This document shows, in pieces, positions 8,590-17,113 of a stretch of DNA of 64,000 nucleotides (within the stretch, counting starts at the first letter, position 1; every line of letters starts with the position of its first letter). A model generated the notes under the pieces. That model searched no databases, was not told where the DNA came from, and saw only the letters and a program-made list of their open reading frames with translations. Position numbers and translations under genes: made by a program. The DNA comes from Bhargavaea changchunensis (GTDB lineage: Bacteria; Bacillota; Bacilli; Bacillales_A; Planococcaceae): assembly GCF_042665595.1 (NCBI RefSeq), contig NZ_JBHTCT010000032.1, positions 56,481 to 120,480 on the forward strand. Reading direction: 5' to 3'.

Positions 8590-9291
8590 TTATCTCCGCT
8601 TGTACCCGATATGCCCTGCAGCCGCCCCGCCACTGAACGGTTTGTAGCGGATGCCTTCGAATCCGGTATCCGCGAAGATTCCGGCAAGCGTCCGTGCGTC
8701 CGGGAACGTGTCCGCGGATTCCTGCAGCCACTGGTACTCTTTGTAGCTCTTGGCAAACAGCCGTCCAAAAAGCGGCATGATATGGTTAAAGTAGAGCTTG
8801 AAAGCCTGGCGATATCCGGGCAATGTCGGCTGGGATGTTTCCAGGCAGGCGACCATCCCGCCCGGCTTCAGTACCCGGTGTATCTCGGAAAGCGCCTTCC
8901 GGAGATCAGGAACATTGCGTAGGCCGAAACCGACCGTGACGTAGTCGAAGCTGTTGTCCGGGAACGGAAGATCCATCGCATTCCCTTCTACAAGACGGAT
9001 GTTCGGACGGTCTTCGGTCTTCTCTTTCGCAACGCTCAGCATATTGGCCGAAAAGTCAAGGCCGGTCACTTCTCCTGATGATCCCGCAGCATCGGCCAGT
9101 GCAATGGTCCAGTCACCTGTTCCGCAGCATACGTCGAGTGCGGAAGCCCCTTTTGTGACTTCCATCTTTGCCATCATTTCTTTGCGCCATGCCTTGTGCA
9201 TCTGGAAACTGATGACCGAGTTCATCGTATCGTAGTTATCCGAAATCTTCTCAAACACGTCATGGACCCGTCGCTCTTTTTGTGTCTCCAA
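8590..9291 (-). CDS. menG: Demethylmenaquinone C-methyltransferase
   Basis: A 233-residue class I SAM methyltransferase (UbiE/MenG family) that makes the last step of menaquinone synthesis. ALDVCCGTGDWTIAL near residue 50 is the SAM-binding motif, and VTVGFGLRNVPDLRKALSE is the UbiE signature. I chose the TTG at 9291 because it gives an N terminus that aligns with the B. subtilis protein (METQKERRVHDVFEKI) and has AAGGA 9 bases upstream. Another TTG at 9300 would overlap the hepS stop and has no spaced site. It lies between the two subunits of the enzyme that makes its substrate's side chain. Confidence 0.93.
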   Translation of the reverse strand: METQKERRVHDVFEKISDNYDTMNSVISFQMHKAWRKEMMAKMEVTKGASALDVCCGTGDWTIALADAAGSSGEVTGLDFSANMLSVAKEKTEDRPNIRLVEGNAMDLPFPDNSFDYVTVGFGLRNVPDLRKALSEIHRVLKPGGMVACLETSQPTLPGYRQAFKLYFNHIMPLFGRLFAKSYKEYQWLQESADTFPDARTLAGIFADTGFEGIRYKPFSGGAAAGHIGYKRR

Positions 9292-9296
9292 ACTGC

Positions 9297-10088
9297 TCAA
9301 TCCTTTTTTCCCGTCTGTATGGAAGCCGGTTCGGTGATACGGTAGATTCCGGCGATTGCCGGCACCAGGTCTCCCGTACGGTTTCCAAACGTCGCGGTTT
9401 CTTCAATCAGCCGGCCGGCGTGAAACTGGCGGCAGCGGTCCAGAACCCGGGCAGCCTCCGCAGGGTTGCCGCTGATGCCTTCTGAACGCAGAAAGGCATT
9501 CAAAAATGGCGTGCGCCCCCCTTCACGGAGGATCCGGGATTCACCGTGAAGCCGGCAGGCGGTCAGCCCATGCCGCGCTGCCGCTTCATACTGCCCATAC
9601 CCCCGTTCCATCAGAAAAGCGGAAACCGTCCCGGACTCAATCGTTTCGATATAAGACAAAAGCGGTTCCGGAGAATCTCCCTCACGGTGTTCATAAAGGC
9701 GGATTTTCCTTTCACTCATCTCAGTGACCGACGCTGAGAGCCCGCGGATCAGATGGATATCTTCCATTTCTGCAAGGATGCGGTAATGGACTCCACTGTA
9801 GTAGTCACCTGCCAAAACTGTCAGCTGTCCCTGAAGGTTTTCCGACGCCTCCCTGCCGATTGAATCGTGTGCGGAGAACGCAGCATAAAGTGCACCTGCC
9901 GCAACAGCAGACAGCCGGTCCTTTTCCTCCCATTGTTCGCCGAAGAATTTCGGCAGCAGAAGGGAGGTCAGGACCGGAACAGGGACAACCGGCCGCCCGG
10001 TATGCTTCAGAAGCGTCCGGTTCGCCAGCAGCCGGCTGATTTCATCGTTCAATTGTTCAACTTCTGTATGTAGATTTGTTGGGTTCAT
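9297..10088 (-). CDS. hepS: Heptaprenyl diphosphate synthase, component I
   Basis: A 263-residue non-catalytic partner of HepT that sets chain length and substrate binding. The family is poorly conserved; the match rests on position between mtrB and menG, on length, and on the helical pattern with LSAVAAGALYAAFSAHDSIGRE and VLAGDYYSGVHYRILAEMED, which resemble the component I family. The start at ATG 10088 (MNPTNLHTEVEQLNDEI) has GGAG 9 bases upstream; an earlier in-frame start exists at 10109. The stop is followed at once by the menG TTG. Confidence 0.85.
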   Translation of the reverse strand: MNPTNLHTEVEQLNDEISRLLANRTLLKHTGRPVVPVPVLTSLLLPKFFGEQWEEKDRLSAVAAGALYAAFSAHDSIGREASENLQGQLTVLAGDYYSGVHYRILAEMEDIHLIRGLSASVTEMSERKIRLYEHREGDSPEPLLSYIETIESGTVSAFLMERGYGQYEAAARHGLTACRLHGESRILREGGRTPFLNAFLRSEGISGNPAEAARVLDRCRQFHAGRLIEETATFGNRTGDLVPAIAGIYRITEPASIQTGKKD

Positions 10089-10160
10089 CTTCCGCCGCTC
10101 CATTTCCACACGGATCTGACGGTTTGCCGGCCTCCGTCCGGACAGCCGGACGGCAGCCCG

Positions 10161-10382
10161 TCATTTCCGTGATTCGCCCTTCACCATGCCATGTGCGGAG
10201 TGCACTTCTGCATCGCCCCGCACCTTTATGGCAGATACATGCTCGGTGAACTGGGCGACCAGGATTTCGCCGCTGTCCAGTTTCTCCGAATGACCGAATT
10301 TAGTGTCCGCCCCACGGGTAAGGCCGATGACCTGGACTCCGTCTTCCTGGGCTTTGATGACGATATAATCGTTTTGTGACAT
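10161..10382 (-). CDS. mtrB: Tryptophan RNA-binding attenuation protein (TRAP)
   Basis: A 73-residue protein that forms an 11-subunit ring and, with bound tryptophan, wraps RNA carrying GAG/TAG triplets. The sequence from MSQNDYIVIKAQEDGVQVIG through TEHVSAIKVRGDAEVHSAHG follows the B. subtilis protein closely, including the Lys/Lys/Arg RNA-binding strands. The ATG at 10382 is preceded by AGGAG; upstream in-frame codons have no site. It follows folE, as in B. subtilis. The trp operon, its main known target, is not in this window although the surrounding aro genes are. Confidence 0.96.
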   Translation of the reverse strand: MSQNDYIVIKAQEDGVQVIGLTRGADTKFGHSEKLDSGEILVAQFTEHVSAIKVRGDAEVHSAHGMVKGESRK

Positions 10383-10450
10383 CTTCAGTCTCCTATCTAT
10401 AATCTTTCCTATCATATCACAGTAAGGAACAGGCCCGCAAAATGCCGTTG

Positions 10451-11020
10451 TCAGGACATTTTGATGAGAGAAATGACCTCTGCCCGCTTGCTGTCATCCT
10501 TGTCGAAAACCCCTCGCGCAGCGGCTGTGACCGTTTTCGAACCCGGCTTCCGGATGCCGCGCATCGTCATGCACATATGTTCGGCTTCAACAACGATATA
10601 GACGCCGAGCGGATCGAGCATTTCGGTCAGTGCATCCGCCACTTCAGCAGTGATGCGTTCCTGGAGTTGCGGTCTGCGGGATACAGCCTCGACCGCACGA
10701 GCCAGCTTGCTCAGGCCTGCCACTTCCCCGTTGCGAGGAATGTAGGCGACATGTGCTTTTCCGTAGAACGGAAGCAGATGATGTTCACACATTGATTGGA
10801 AATGAATATCTTTAACGAGGACCAATTCATCGTGGTCTTCGTGAAATACGGTTTTAAAATACTCCCGGGGATCTTGGCCGATACCCCAGAACACTTCTTC
10901 ATACATTTTGGCTACCCGTTTCGGCGTATCCAGCAGACCTTCACGATCCGGGTCTTCCCCGACCGCTTCAAGAATCAGCCGGACCGCTTCCTCGATCTTG
11001 CCGTGGTCCATTTTTCCCAT
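10451..11020 (-). CDS. folE: GTP cyclohydrolase I
   Basis: A 189-residue enzyme that opens GTP to 7,8-dihydroneopterin triphosphate, the first step of folate synthesis. Zinc ligands are visible in SMCEHHLLPFYGKAHVAYIP and in HMCMTMRGI. The ATG at 11020 (MGKMDHGKIEEAV) has GGAGGG about 6 bases upstream and gives a length very close to B. subtilis MtrA; an upstream in-frame start at 11056 lacks a site. It heads the cluster folE-mtrB-hepS-menG-hepT. Confidence 0.97.
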   Translation of the reverse strand: MGKMDHGKIEEAVRLILEAVGEDPDREGLLDTPKRVAKMYEEVFWGIGQDPREYFKTVFHEDHDELVLVKDIHFQSMCEHHLLPFYGKAHVAYIPRNGEVAGLSKLARAVEAVSRRPQLQERITAEVADALTEMLDPLGVYIVVEAEHMCMTMRGIRKPGSKTVTAAARGVFDKDDSKRAEVISLIKMS

Positions 11021-11194
11021 TATCGTCCCTCCATATACGGAAAATACTCGCCTCAACCGGCTGGGAAGCCCGTTGGCTTCTTTTCCGCATCACTCCTAAA
11101 TGTTAGCATAACCGGGGTTCGGGTACAATTCACCGGTTCTTCCGAAAAGCTGTGACTTCATTCCCTCTTTCGGGCGCATTTGGGGCACATTAAA

Positions 11195-11234
11195 GGACGG
11201 CCCCCCTCCCGGAACCGGAAGAATGGGACCGTCC
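11195..11234 (-). terminator. Putative terminator after hup
   Basis: On the minus strand GGACGG and CCGTCC bracket a C/G-rich loop, followed by a short TTTAAT run. The tract is weak, so termination may be partial. Confidence 0.5.
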
Positions 11235-11249
11235 TATGTAGTCAGGATA

Positions 11250-11522
11250 TCATTTTACCGCATCTTTGAGAGCCTTTCCTGGTTTGAACGCAGGAACCTT
11301 GCTCGCAGCGATTTCGATTTCCTCACCCGATTGCGGGTTGCGGCCTTTGCGGGCTGCGCGCTCGCGTACTTCAAAGTTGCCGAAACCGATCAGCTGGACC
11401 TTCTCACCTTCTGCAAGCGCGTCGGAAATTGTGCTGAATACCGATTCAACTGCATTTACCGCGTCTTTGCGGGAGAGGCCAGTCGCTTCCGCTACGGAGT
11501 TCACCAAATCTGTCTTGTTCAT
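11250..11522 (-). CDS. hup: DNA-binding protein HU (HBsu)
   Basis: A 90-residue nucleoid protein that binds and bends DNA as a dimer. MNKTDLVNSVAEATGLSRKD opens the protein; GFGNFEVRERAARKGRNPQ and EIAASKVPAFKPGKALKDAV are the HU/IHF signature and DNA-binding arm. The ATG at 11522 is chosen because AGGAGGTG lies 6 bases upstream; an in-frame ATG at 11531 would sit on top of that site. It is a single-gene unit, as in B. subtilis (hbs), between folE and spoIVA. Confidence 0.97.
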   Translation of the reverse strand: MNKTDLVNSVAEATGLSRKDAVNAVESVFSTISDALAEGEKVQLIGFGNFEVRERAARKGRNPQSGEEIEIAASKVPAFKPGKALKDAVK

Positions 11523-11835
11523 ACCATTCACCTCCTCTCAAAGAGAAAGTTTGCTTAAGCATGTTCAAACTGTATCATAACCAAACCCGCACCGCAACAG
11601 GTTTCACGGGCTTTCCGGACCTTTTGTGTCCCTGTTTCTCATGCTTCCCCCGATTGAAGGATGCTAAACTGCCGGATTGTCATTTTTCGTTCATAAAATG
11701 GCGGAAATGGAGGCTGGAAATCCGTCATAGTGTCTCCGTAGTGATTGGATAAGTGCTTGTTTTTGGTCAAAACAACAAACTGGCACTTTTTATTAAATCC
11801 GAAGGATATCTATCTGTATTTATTTCCGCAAACCC
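11523..11835. other. Intergenic leader of hup
   Basis: Apart from the spoIVA terminator at its far end, this stretch holds the hup upstream region. A TATGAT-like -10 lies about 55 bases before the hup start without a well-placed -35. I see no gene, repeat or recognised RNA structure. Confidence 0.5.
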
Positions 11836-11859
11836 AAAAAAGGCACCTCCACGGGTGCC
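11836..11859 (-). terminator. Rho-independent terminator of spoIVA
   Basis: The minus strand reads GGCACC-CGTGGA-GGTGCC followed by TTTTTT. Confidence 0.9.
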
Positions 11860-11868
11860 GGGATGAGT

Positions 11869-13347
11869 TCATAGGATGAACGTGACCATGCCTTTGTTTC
11901 CGTCGTTGACCATCTGCTCCATGGTTTCGCGGATCCTGTTTCTCGCCCGTTCAGGAACTGCCGTTGTCTTGAAACGGATACTTTCCTTCATCACCTCATG
12001 AAGCGGTGTGCCGAACAGTTGGGTGGACCAGAGGGCTGCCCTATCGTTCAGATAAGCCTCTTTCAGATCCTTGAGCAGTTGGAGACTGTGGAACTCCGAC
12101 CCGATGAGCGGCGAGAACTCGGCCTCCATGTCGATCCTCATGATATGGAGCGAAGGTGCCTTAGCCTTCATCCGTACACCGAAGAAGTTGTTTTGCTTGA
12201 TGAGTTCCGGCGGTGTCGGTTCGAAGTCGTTGATCGCAGGGAGGGTAACCCCGTATCCCGTTTTCTTGGCGGATTCAATCGCTTCTTCATATTGCCCGAA
12301 CGCTTCCTTGGACTTGACCGCATCGCGGATAAACAGCAGCCAGTCTTTTTTCGTCCGGATCGGTTCGCCCATCATCTCATCGCACACTTCGTGGAATACT
12401 CCATCTTCGGTCTCGACTCGGATGTTCGCCTTGCCCTGCCCGGCGTCGACACTGACCACCTCCGCACGGCGGACGAAATCCTCTTCCTGGATCGAAGCGG
12501 CGAGTCGCTGGACGTCACGAATTTTGGAAACTGCGGAAAGCCCTTCGTCCAGCCTGCTTCTGATCGATGTATTCAGATAATGATCATCAGCCAGAACGTC
12601 CATCCACTCAGGCTTCTGAAGCTCGATTTCGGAAATCGGAAACTCGAACAGCGCTTCCTGAAGGATCAGCTGGATCTCGTTTGCATTCAGTTGATCTGCA
12701 CTGATGGCGATGACCGGAACCTCGTACTTATCTGTCAGTTCGTCGCGGAGTGCGACGGTCTCCGAGTGCGCAGGCATCCGGCTGTTCAGGACAATGACAA
12801 ACGGTTTTCCGATTTCTTTCAGCTTGCCCACGATCTCTTCTTCCGCTTTAAGTGCGGCTGCCCTTGGGATGTTGTTCACTGTGCCATCCGTCGTCATGAC
12901 AATGCCGATTGTCGAGTGGTCGCGGATGACCTTGTCGGTACCGATCCGTGCTGCCTCCTCGAACGGCACAGGCTCATTGTGCCAAGGCGTATGGACGTAT
13001 TTCGGCCCGTCGTCATCCATATGTCCCTTTACGCCATCGATCACATACCCGACACAGTCCGCAAGGCGGATCTGGAATGTCAGGTCTCCATCGCCGACCG
13101 AGATGCCTGTCCCCCGTGCCGGGACAAACTTTGGTTCTGCAGTCATGATGACCGGTCCCGGTGAGCTTTGCGGCAATTCGTCCTGCGCCCGGGTCCTGTC
13201 TGCTTCCTCGACCATATTCGGAATGACGACTTCTTCCATGACCCGTTTTACGAACGTCGACTTCCCGACCCGTACAGGGCCGACAACGCCGATATAAATA
13301 TCCCCGTCAGTGCGTTTTGCCAATTCTTCATACAATGCTTCGCTCAA
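11869..13347 (-). CDS. spoIVA: Stage IV sporulation protein A, spore coat morphogenetic ATPase
   Basis: A 492-residue protein that polymerises on the forespore surface using ATP and forms the base of the spore coat. The Walker A-like motif GPVRVGKSTFV lies at residues 23-33. Further matches are the central MTTDGTVNNIPR segment, and the C terminus NDGNKGMVTFIL. Length equals the B. subtilis protein. The start is a TTG at 13347 with GGAGGG upstream. A perfect sigma-E -10 (CATACAAT) lies about 30 bases before the start, which fits mother-cell expression. It is a single-gene unit with its own terminator. Confidence 0.97.
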   Translation of the reverse strand: MSEALYEELAKRTDGDIYIGVVGPVRVGKSTFVKRVMEEVVIPNMVEEADRTRAQDELPQSSPGPVIMTAEPKFVPARGTGISVGDGDLTFQIRLADCVGYVIDGVKGHMDDDGPKYVHTPWHNEPVPFEEAARIGTDKVIRDHSTIGIVMTTDGTVNNIPRAAALKAEEEIVGKLKEIGKPFVIVLNSRMPAHSETVALRDELTDKYEVPVIAISADQLNANEIQLILQEALFEFPISEIELQKPEWMDVLADDHYLNTSIRSRLDEGLSAVSKIRDVQRLAASIQEEDFVRRAEVVSVDAGQGKANIRVETEDGVFHEVCDEMMGEPIRTKKDWLLFIRDAVKSKEAFGQYEEAIESAKKTGYGVTLPAINDFEPTPPELIKQNNFFGVRMKAKAPSLHIMRIDMEAEFSPLIGSEFHSLQLLKDLKEAYLNDRAALWSTQLFGTPLHEVMKESIRFKTTAVPERARNRIRETMEQMVNDGNKGMVTFIL

Positions 13348-13376
13348 ACCTTTCGCCCTCCTTTTCTGCGCAATTC

Positions 13377-13405
13377 ATTGTATGCATGCAAAAAGCGCTT
13401 CATGC
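13377..13405 (-). promoter_or_regulatory. Putative sigma-E promoter of spoIVA
   Basis: The minus strand has CATACAAT, a perfect sigma-E -10, with GCATGAA 14 bases upstream as a weaker -35. The -35 overlaps the yphF terminator stem. Confidence 0.6.
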
Positions 13406-13420
13406 AAAAGCACGAAGCGC
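13395..13420 (-). terminator. Rho-independent terminator of yphE-yphF
   Basis: On the minus strand GCGCTTCGTGC-TTTT-GCATGAAGCGC is followed by TTTTTG. The stem overlaps the -35 of the next promoter. Confidence 0.9.
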
Positions 13421-13422
13421 AA

Positions 13423-14130
13423 TTATTTTTCGGTCATGAAGATGACATTGCCTTCATCGTCCACCGTATACGGCAGGCTGTACGCTGGGAGAACCGGGTT
13501 TTCATCGTAAAGAATATGCCGGATATCTTCTCCCGGCTTAACATCCGCTTCTCCGGAAACAACTGCATCGTGAAGGTCCGCCGTGTAGTCGATGTAGAAA
13601 TTTCCGTCTGAAGAAAGAATGACCGGAAGTTCGCGGTCGCTGTATGGACTTTTCACTGTCGGTGCTTCACGCAGGCCCATCGCGGAGAAGTTCGGCAGGA
13701 ATACATCTTTCGTCAGCATCTCTTCGATCGGCACGTGACCGTTTACGCTTTTCCGGAGATTCAATTCCCTGATCCGCTCGGGACCGTTAAGGTCGACGAG
13801 CTTCACGGTCGGATTTTCTTCAGCGTCCATGATGACATACTGATAGATCCCTCCGGTTTCATAGGCATTCGACGGAATCTTCTCGAGATGGGCCGGTACG
13901 ATTTTCGAAAAATCAATCGGGTACTTGATGAACGCGTCCACGTCCTGGTCGCGAGTCTTGATCGGCAGCAGCCCTCCGCTGTTGTCACGGTACTGCTCGA
14001 CTGCAGACTGGACGGCCCTCAGCTGCTCTTCGTAAGGAATCGTTGTACCGGCACGTTCGCTGTCCGGATACATGCACCCGGACAGCAGGAGAACTGCAGC
14101 GGCTGACAGGATGACCCATATTTTTTTCAT
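13423..14130 (-). CDS. yphF: Predicted lipoprotein, YphF-like
   Basis: A 235-residue secreted lipoprotein of unknown function. MKKIWVILSAAAVLLLSGC is a lipoprotein signal peptide with lipobox LLSGC, so the mature protein should be anchored on the outer face of the membrane. The ATG at 14130 is chosen because AGGGGG lies 9 bases upstream; an in-frame start at 14139 overlaps the yphE stop and is too close to that site. It follows yphE with the spacing of an operon and ends in a strong terminator. The B. subtilis orthologue occupies the same position before spoIVA. Confidence 0.88.
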   Translation of the reverse strand: MKKIWVILSAAAVLLLSGCMYPDSERAGTTIPYEEQLRAVQSAVEQYRDNSGGLLPIKTRDQDVDAFIKYPIDFSKIVPAHLEKIPSNAYETGGIYQYVIMDAEENPTVKLVDLNGPERIRELNLRKSVNGHVPIEEMLTKDVFLPNFSAMGLREAPTVKSPYSDRELPVILSSDGNFYIDYTADLHDAVVSGEADVKPGEDIRHILYDENPVLPAYSLPYTVDDEGNVIFMTEK

Positions 14131-14135
14131 GCCGT

Positions 14136-14336
14136 TCATCCCCCTGTCGGCCCATTGAAGACGAGATAGACCATCGAGAAGAATCCAAAGAGCAGCAGGA
14201 GAAATGCTGTGAGGCTGAAAACAAATTTCAGCAGTTTGTTTTTTATCTTATTGCGGCTGATCGTGACGAGGAGGATGCAGACGAACATAGCCCCTATCGC
14301 ATAGAATGACAGCCACATTTTATCCAGGGATGACAA
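14136..14336 (-). CDS. yphE: Small two-segment membrane protein, YphE-like (DUF2768)
   Basis: A 66-residue protein with two predicted membrane helices, roughly residues 9-26 (FYAIGAMFVCILLVTI) and 37-60 (FVFSLTAFLLLLFGFFSMVY), joined by the basic loop SRNKIKNKLLK. Its size and place upstream of yphF match the B. subtilis gene. The start is a TTG at 14336 with AAGGTGG upstream. No function is known to me; coexpression with the lipoprotein YphF and position before a sporulation gene suggest, but do not show, an envelope role. Confidence 0.85.
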   Translation of the reverse strand: MSSLDKMWLSFYAIGAMFVCILLVTISRNKIKNKLLKFVFSLTAFLLLLFGFFSMVYLVFNGPTGG

Positions 14337-14366
14337 AACGGGTCCACCTTTCAGGACCGGCAGGCA

Positions 14367-15389
14367 TCAGGACCAGCCGGTCAGATCTTCTGTTTCATGT
14401 TTTTTCATCCGTCCCATAAGAAGGTCTACCATATCGATCGGCTTCTTCCCTTCGAACAGGACGGCATAGAGCGCTTCGGTAATCGGCATCGGCACGCCGC
14501 ATTCGACGGAAAGCTGATGGGCAGCCTGTGTGGTCCGGACGCCTTCGACGACCATGCCCATGCTGTCAAGCACTTCATCGAGGCTCTTGCCCTTGCCGAG
14601 CATATTGCCCGCCCGCCAGTTACGGGAATGAACGCTCGTGCATGTGACGATCAGGTCACCAAGGCCGGAAAGTCCGGAAAAAGTGAGCGGATTGGCCCCC
14701 ATTGCAACACCCAGACGGGTGATTTCTGCAAGTCCACGGGTGATCAGGGCCGCCTTGGCGTTGTCGCCAAAGCCAAGGCCGTCTGTGACTCCCGCAGCAA
14801 GCGCAATGACATTCTTCAGGGCTCCGCCAATCTCGACACCGACCACGTCATCATTTGTATAGACGCGGAAGTCCTGGTTCATGAACAGGTCCTGAATCTG
14901 TCTTGCATGCTCCATGTCCTTAGCGGCGGCCGTCACGGTAGTCGGCTGGTTCCGGATCACCTCTTCGGCATGGCTTGGTCCGGACAAGACGACGATCCCT
15001 TCGCAGACCGCCCGGTCCAGTTCCTCTTCCATCACTTCGCTGATGCGCCTGTGCGTATCGGGTTCAATTCCCTTGGAAACATGGGCGAACAGGACAGGCC
15101 TGTCCAGTACGCTGTTCAGCGCCCGGCATACTTCCCGGACCCCCTTGGTCGGAACGGCCATGATAATGACCGATGCACCGCTTACCGCTCTGCCCAGTTC
15201 ATGGTCCGCCTTGAGCTGTTCCGGCAAAACGGCGCCCGGCAGGTACTTCTCGTTCGTGTGTTTTTCGGTAATCTCTGACGCCTGCTCTGCCCGGCGTGAC
15301 CAGAGCGTGCAGTCGTGACCGTTTGAAGCGAGGACTGCTGCGAGGGCGGTGCCCCAGCTGCCTGCCCCCAATACGGCGACTTTGTTCAT
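14367..15389 (-). CDS. gpsA: Glycerol-3-phosphate dehydrogenase [NAD(P)+]
   Basis: A 340-residue cytosolic enzyme that reduces dihydroxyacetone phosphate to sn-glycerol 3-phosphate for phospholipid synthesis. VAVLGAGSWGTALAAVLASN is the N-terminal dinucleotide fold, and GGALKNVIALAAGVTDGLGF contains the catalytic lysine. The ATG at 15389 has AAAGGA 10 bases upstream; a TTG at 15398 is in frame but too close. It follows der by 23 bases, and the two are likely cotranscribed as in B. subtilis. Confidence 0.97.
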   Translation of the reverse strand: MNKVAVLGAGSWGTALAAVLASNGHDCTLWSRRAEQASEITEKHTNEKYLPGAVLPEQLKADHELGRAVSGASVIIMAVPTKGVREVCRALNSVLDRPVLFAHVSKGIEPDTHRRISEVMEEELDRAVCEGIVVLSGPSHAEEVIRNQPTTVTAAAKDMEHARQIQDLFMNQDFRVYTNDDVVGVEIGGALKNVIALAAGVTDGLGFGDNAKAALITRGLAEITRLGVAMGANPLTFSGLSGLGDLIVTCTSVHSRNWRAGNMLGKGKSLDEVLDSMGMVVEGVRTTQAAHQLSVECGVPMPITEALYAVLFEGKKPIDMVDLLMGRMKKHETEDLTGWS

Positions 15390-15412
15390 TGTGTTCAAAT
15401 CCTTTCCGTCAA

Positions 15413-16723
15413 TCAGCTGCGTTTTCTTGTGATGAGCCGGATCGGCGTTCCCTCGAAACCGAATGCCTCACGGAGCTTGTTCTGAAGGAACCGCTCATAA
15501 GAGAAATGCATGATCTCCGGGTCATTGACGAAGACCACGAATGTCGGCGGCTTCACCTGGACCTGGGTCATGTAGTAGATCCTGAGCTTCCGTCCCTTAT
15601 CGGACGGAGCGGGATTCCTTGTCACAGCATCCTCGATCACTTCGTTCAGGATGCTGGACTGAATGCGCTGCGCATGGTTTTCACTAACCATGTTGACCGT
15701 TTCGAGGATGGCCAGCACGCGCTGTTTCGTCTTGGCGGATACAAAGACGATCGGTGCATAATCAAGGAACTGGAAGTTTTTCCGGATCTCTTCAGTCATC
15801 CGGTTCATCGTCTTCTCGTCCTTCTCGACCGCATCCCATTTGTTTACAACAATGATGATGCCGCGGCCTGCATCATGAGCATAGCCGGCAATCCGCTTGT
15901 CTTGCTCACGGATGCCCTCTTCACCGTTCAGGACGATAAGAACAACATCCGAACGTTCAATGGCACGGAGTGCACGTAAGACACTGTACTTCTCGGTCGA
16001 TTCGTACACTTTCCCCTTTTTGCGCATGCCTGCCGTATCGATGACTTTGTACTTCTGGCCGTCATGGACGAAATCGGAGTCGATTGCATCACGTGTGGTG
16101 CCTGCGATATCGCTTACGATAACCCGTTCCTCCCCAAGGAAAACGTTTGTCAGGGAAGATTTGCCGACGTTCGGCCGTCCGATCAGGGAGAAACGGATGA
16201 CGTCATCTTCGATCCTCTCCTCCTCGTCTTCAGGAAAGCTGCGTACGGCTTCATCCAACAGGTCGCCCAGCCCAAGACCATGGGAACCGGAAATCGGGAA
16301 TGGCTCGCCGAATCCGAGCGAATAAAAGTCATAGATCATGCTCTGCATGTCCGGATTATCAATTTTGTTGACGCCCAGGACGACCGGTTTCTTCGTGCGG
16401 TAGAGGATTTTCGCTACCTGTTCGTCTGCGGCAGTCACGCCTTCACGGCCGTTTACCAGGAAGATGATGACATCGGCTTCGTCCATTGCGATCTCAGCCT
16501 GTTGGCGGATCTGCTCCAGGAACGGCTCGTCCCCGATATCGATGCCCCCTGTGTCAATCAAGTTAAATTCATGATTCAGCCATTCTGCGGGGCTGTATAT
16601 CCGGTCTCGCGTCACACCCGGGACGTCTTCGACAATCGAGATCCGTTCGCCGACAATGCGGTTAAAGATCGTTGACTTGCCGACGTTCGGCCGCCCCACG
16701 ATCGCTACAATCGGTTTGGTCAT
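15413..16723 (-). CDS. der: Ribosome-associated GTPase Der (EngA)
   Basis: A 436-residue essential GTPase with two tandem G domains and a C-terminal KH-like domain, needed for 50S subunit maturation. Both P-loops are visible: GRPNVGKSTIFNRI near residue 10 and GRPNVGKSSLTNVF near residue 183. Switch and base motifs also occur twice (DTGGID and DTAGMRKKG; NKID and NKWD). The ATG at 16723 begins MTKPIVAIVGRPN and is preceded by GGAAGGGTGG; an upstream in-frame start at 16834 would lie before the promoter -10 and is rejected. Confidence 0.97.
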   Translation of the reverse strand: MTKPIVAIVGRPNVGKSTIFNRIVGERISIVEDVPGVTRDRIYSPAEWLNHEFNLIDTGGIDIGDEPFLEQIRQQAEIAMDEADVIIFLVNGREGVTAADEQVAKILYRTKKPVVLGVNKIDNPDMQSMIYDFYSLGFGEPFPISGSHGLGLGDLLDEAVRSFPEDEEERIEDDVIRFSLIGRPNVGKSSLTNVFLGEERVIVSDIAGTTRDAIDSDFVHDGQKYKVIDTAGMRKKGKVYESTEKYSVLRALRAIERSDVVLIVLNGEEGIREQDKRIAGYAHDAGRGIIIVVNKWDAVEKDEKTMNRMTEEIRKNFQFLDYAPIVFVSAKTKQRVLAILETVNMVSENHAQRIQSSILNEVIEDAVTRNPAPSDKGRKLRIYYMTQVQVKPPTFVVFVNDPEIMHFSYERFLQNKLREAFGFEGTPIRLITRKRS

Positions 16724-17055
16724 CTGTTCCACCCTTCCGGTTTCTTCTTGTGTCATTATACAACAAAACGTTTCAGTAAACAGATGATAACATCCACTGT
16801 CACAGAACCTTGATATTACAGCTTTTCTGAACATTTATCACGTCAGACTGTTTTTCAGAAAATATAAATCGGTATTGGTGACTGTGACTGCCAATCAATG
16901 AGCTTTTAAAAAGTTCGATAGAGTGGCTTTTCCCTCAGGCTGGCTTTTTGCACAAGCTGCTGCTAAGTTTCGCCGGCCCTTCATACTCAATGGAGAAATT
17001 CTCGCATAACTGCTCAATAGCAGCATGGAATTTCAGTTCATCCTATAAATCAAAC
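16724..17055. other. Intergenic region upstream of der
   Basis: The minus strand has a TATAAT -10 at 16755-16760, about 30 bases before der, with only a weak -35. The remaining sequence is AT-rich and I see no gene, repeat or RNA structure in it. Confidence 0.45.
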
Positions 17056-17086
17056 AAAAAGGTGATGGCTGTGGATCGCCATCACC
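17056..17086 (-). terminator. Rho-independent terminator after the S1-domain gene
   Basis: On the minus strand GGTGATGGC-GATCCACA-GCCATCACC is followed by TTTTTG. Confidence 0.9.
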
Positions 17087-17113
17087 GTGGATTGATTTGT
17101 TTGTCCTTAAATC

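Noticed and set aside
11998..13164. Long plus-strand open frame opposite spoIVA
   Set aside because: Antisense shadow of a conserved sporulation gene, rich in Cys, Arg and His as expected for such frames.
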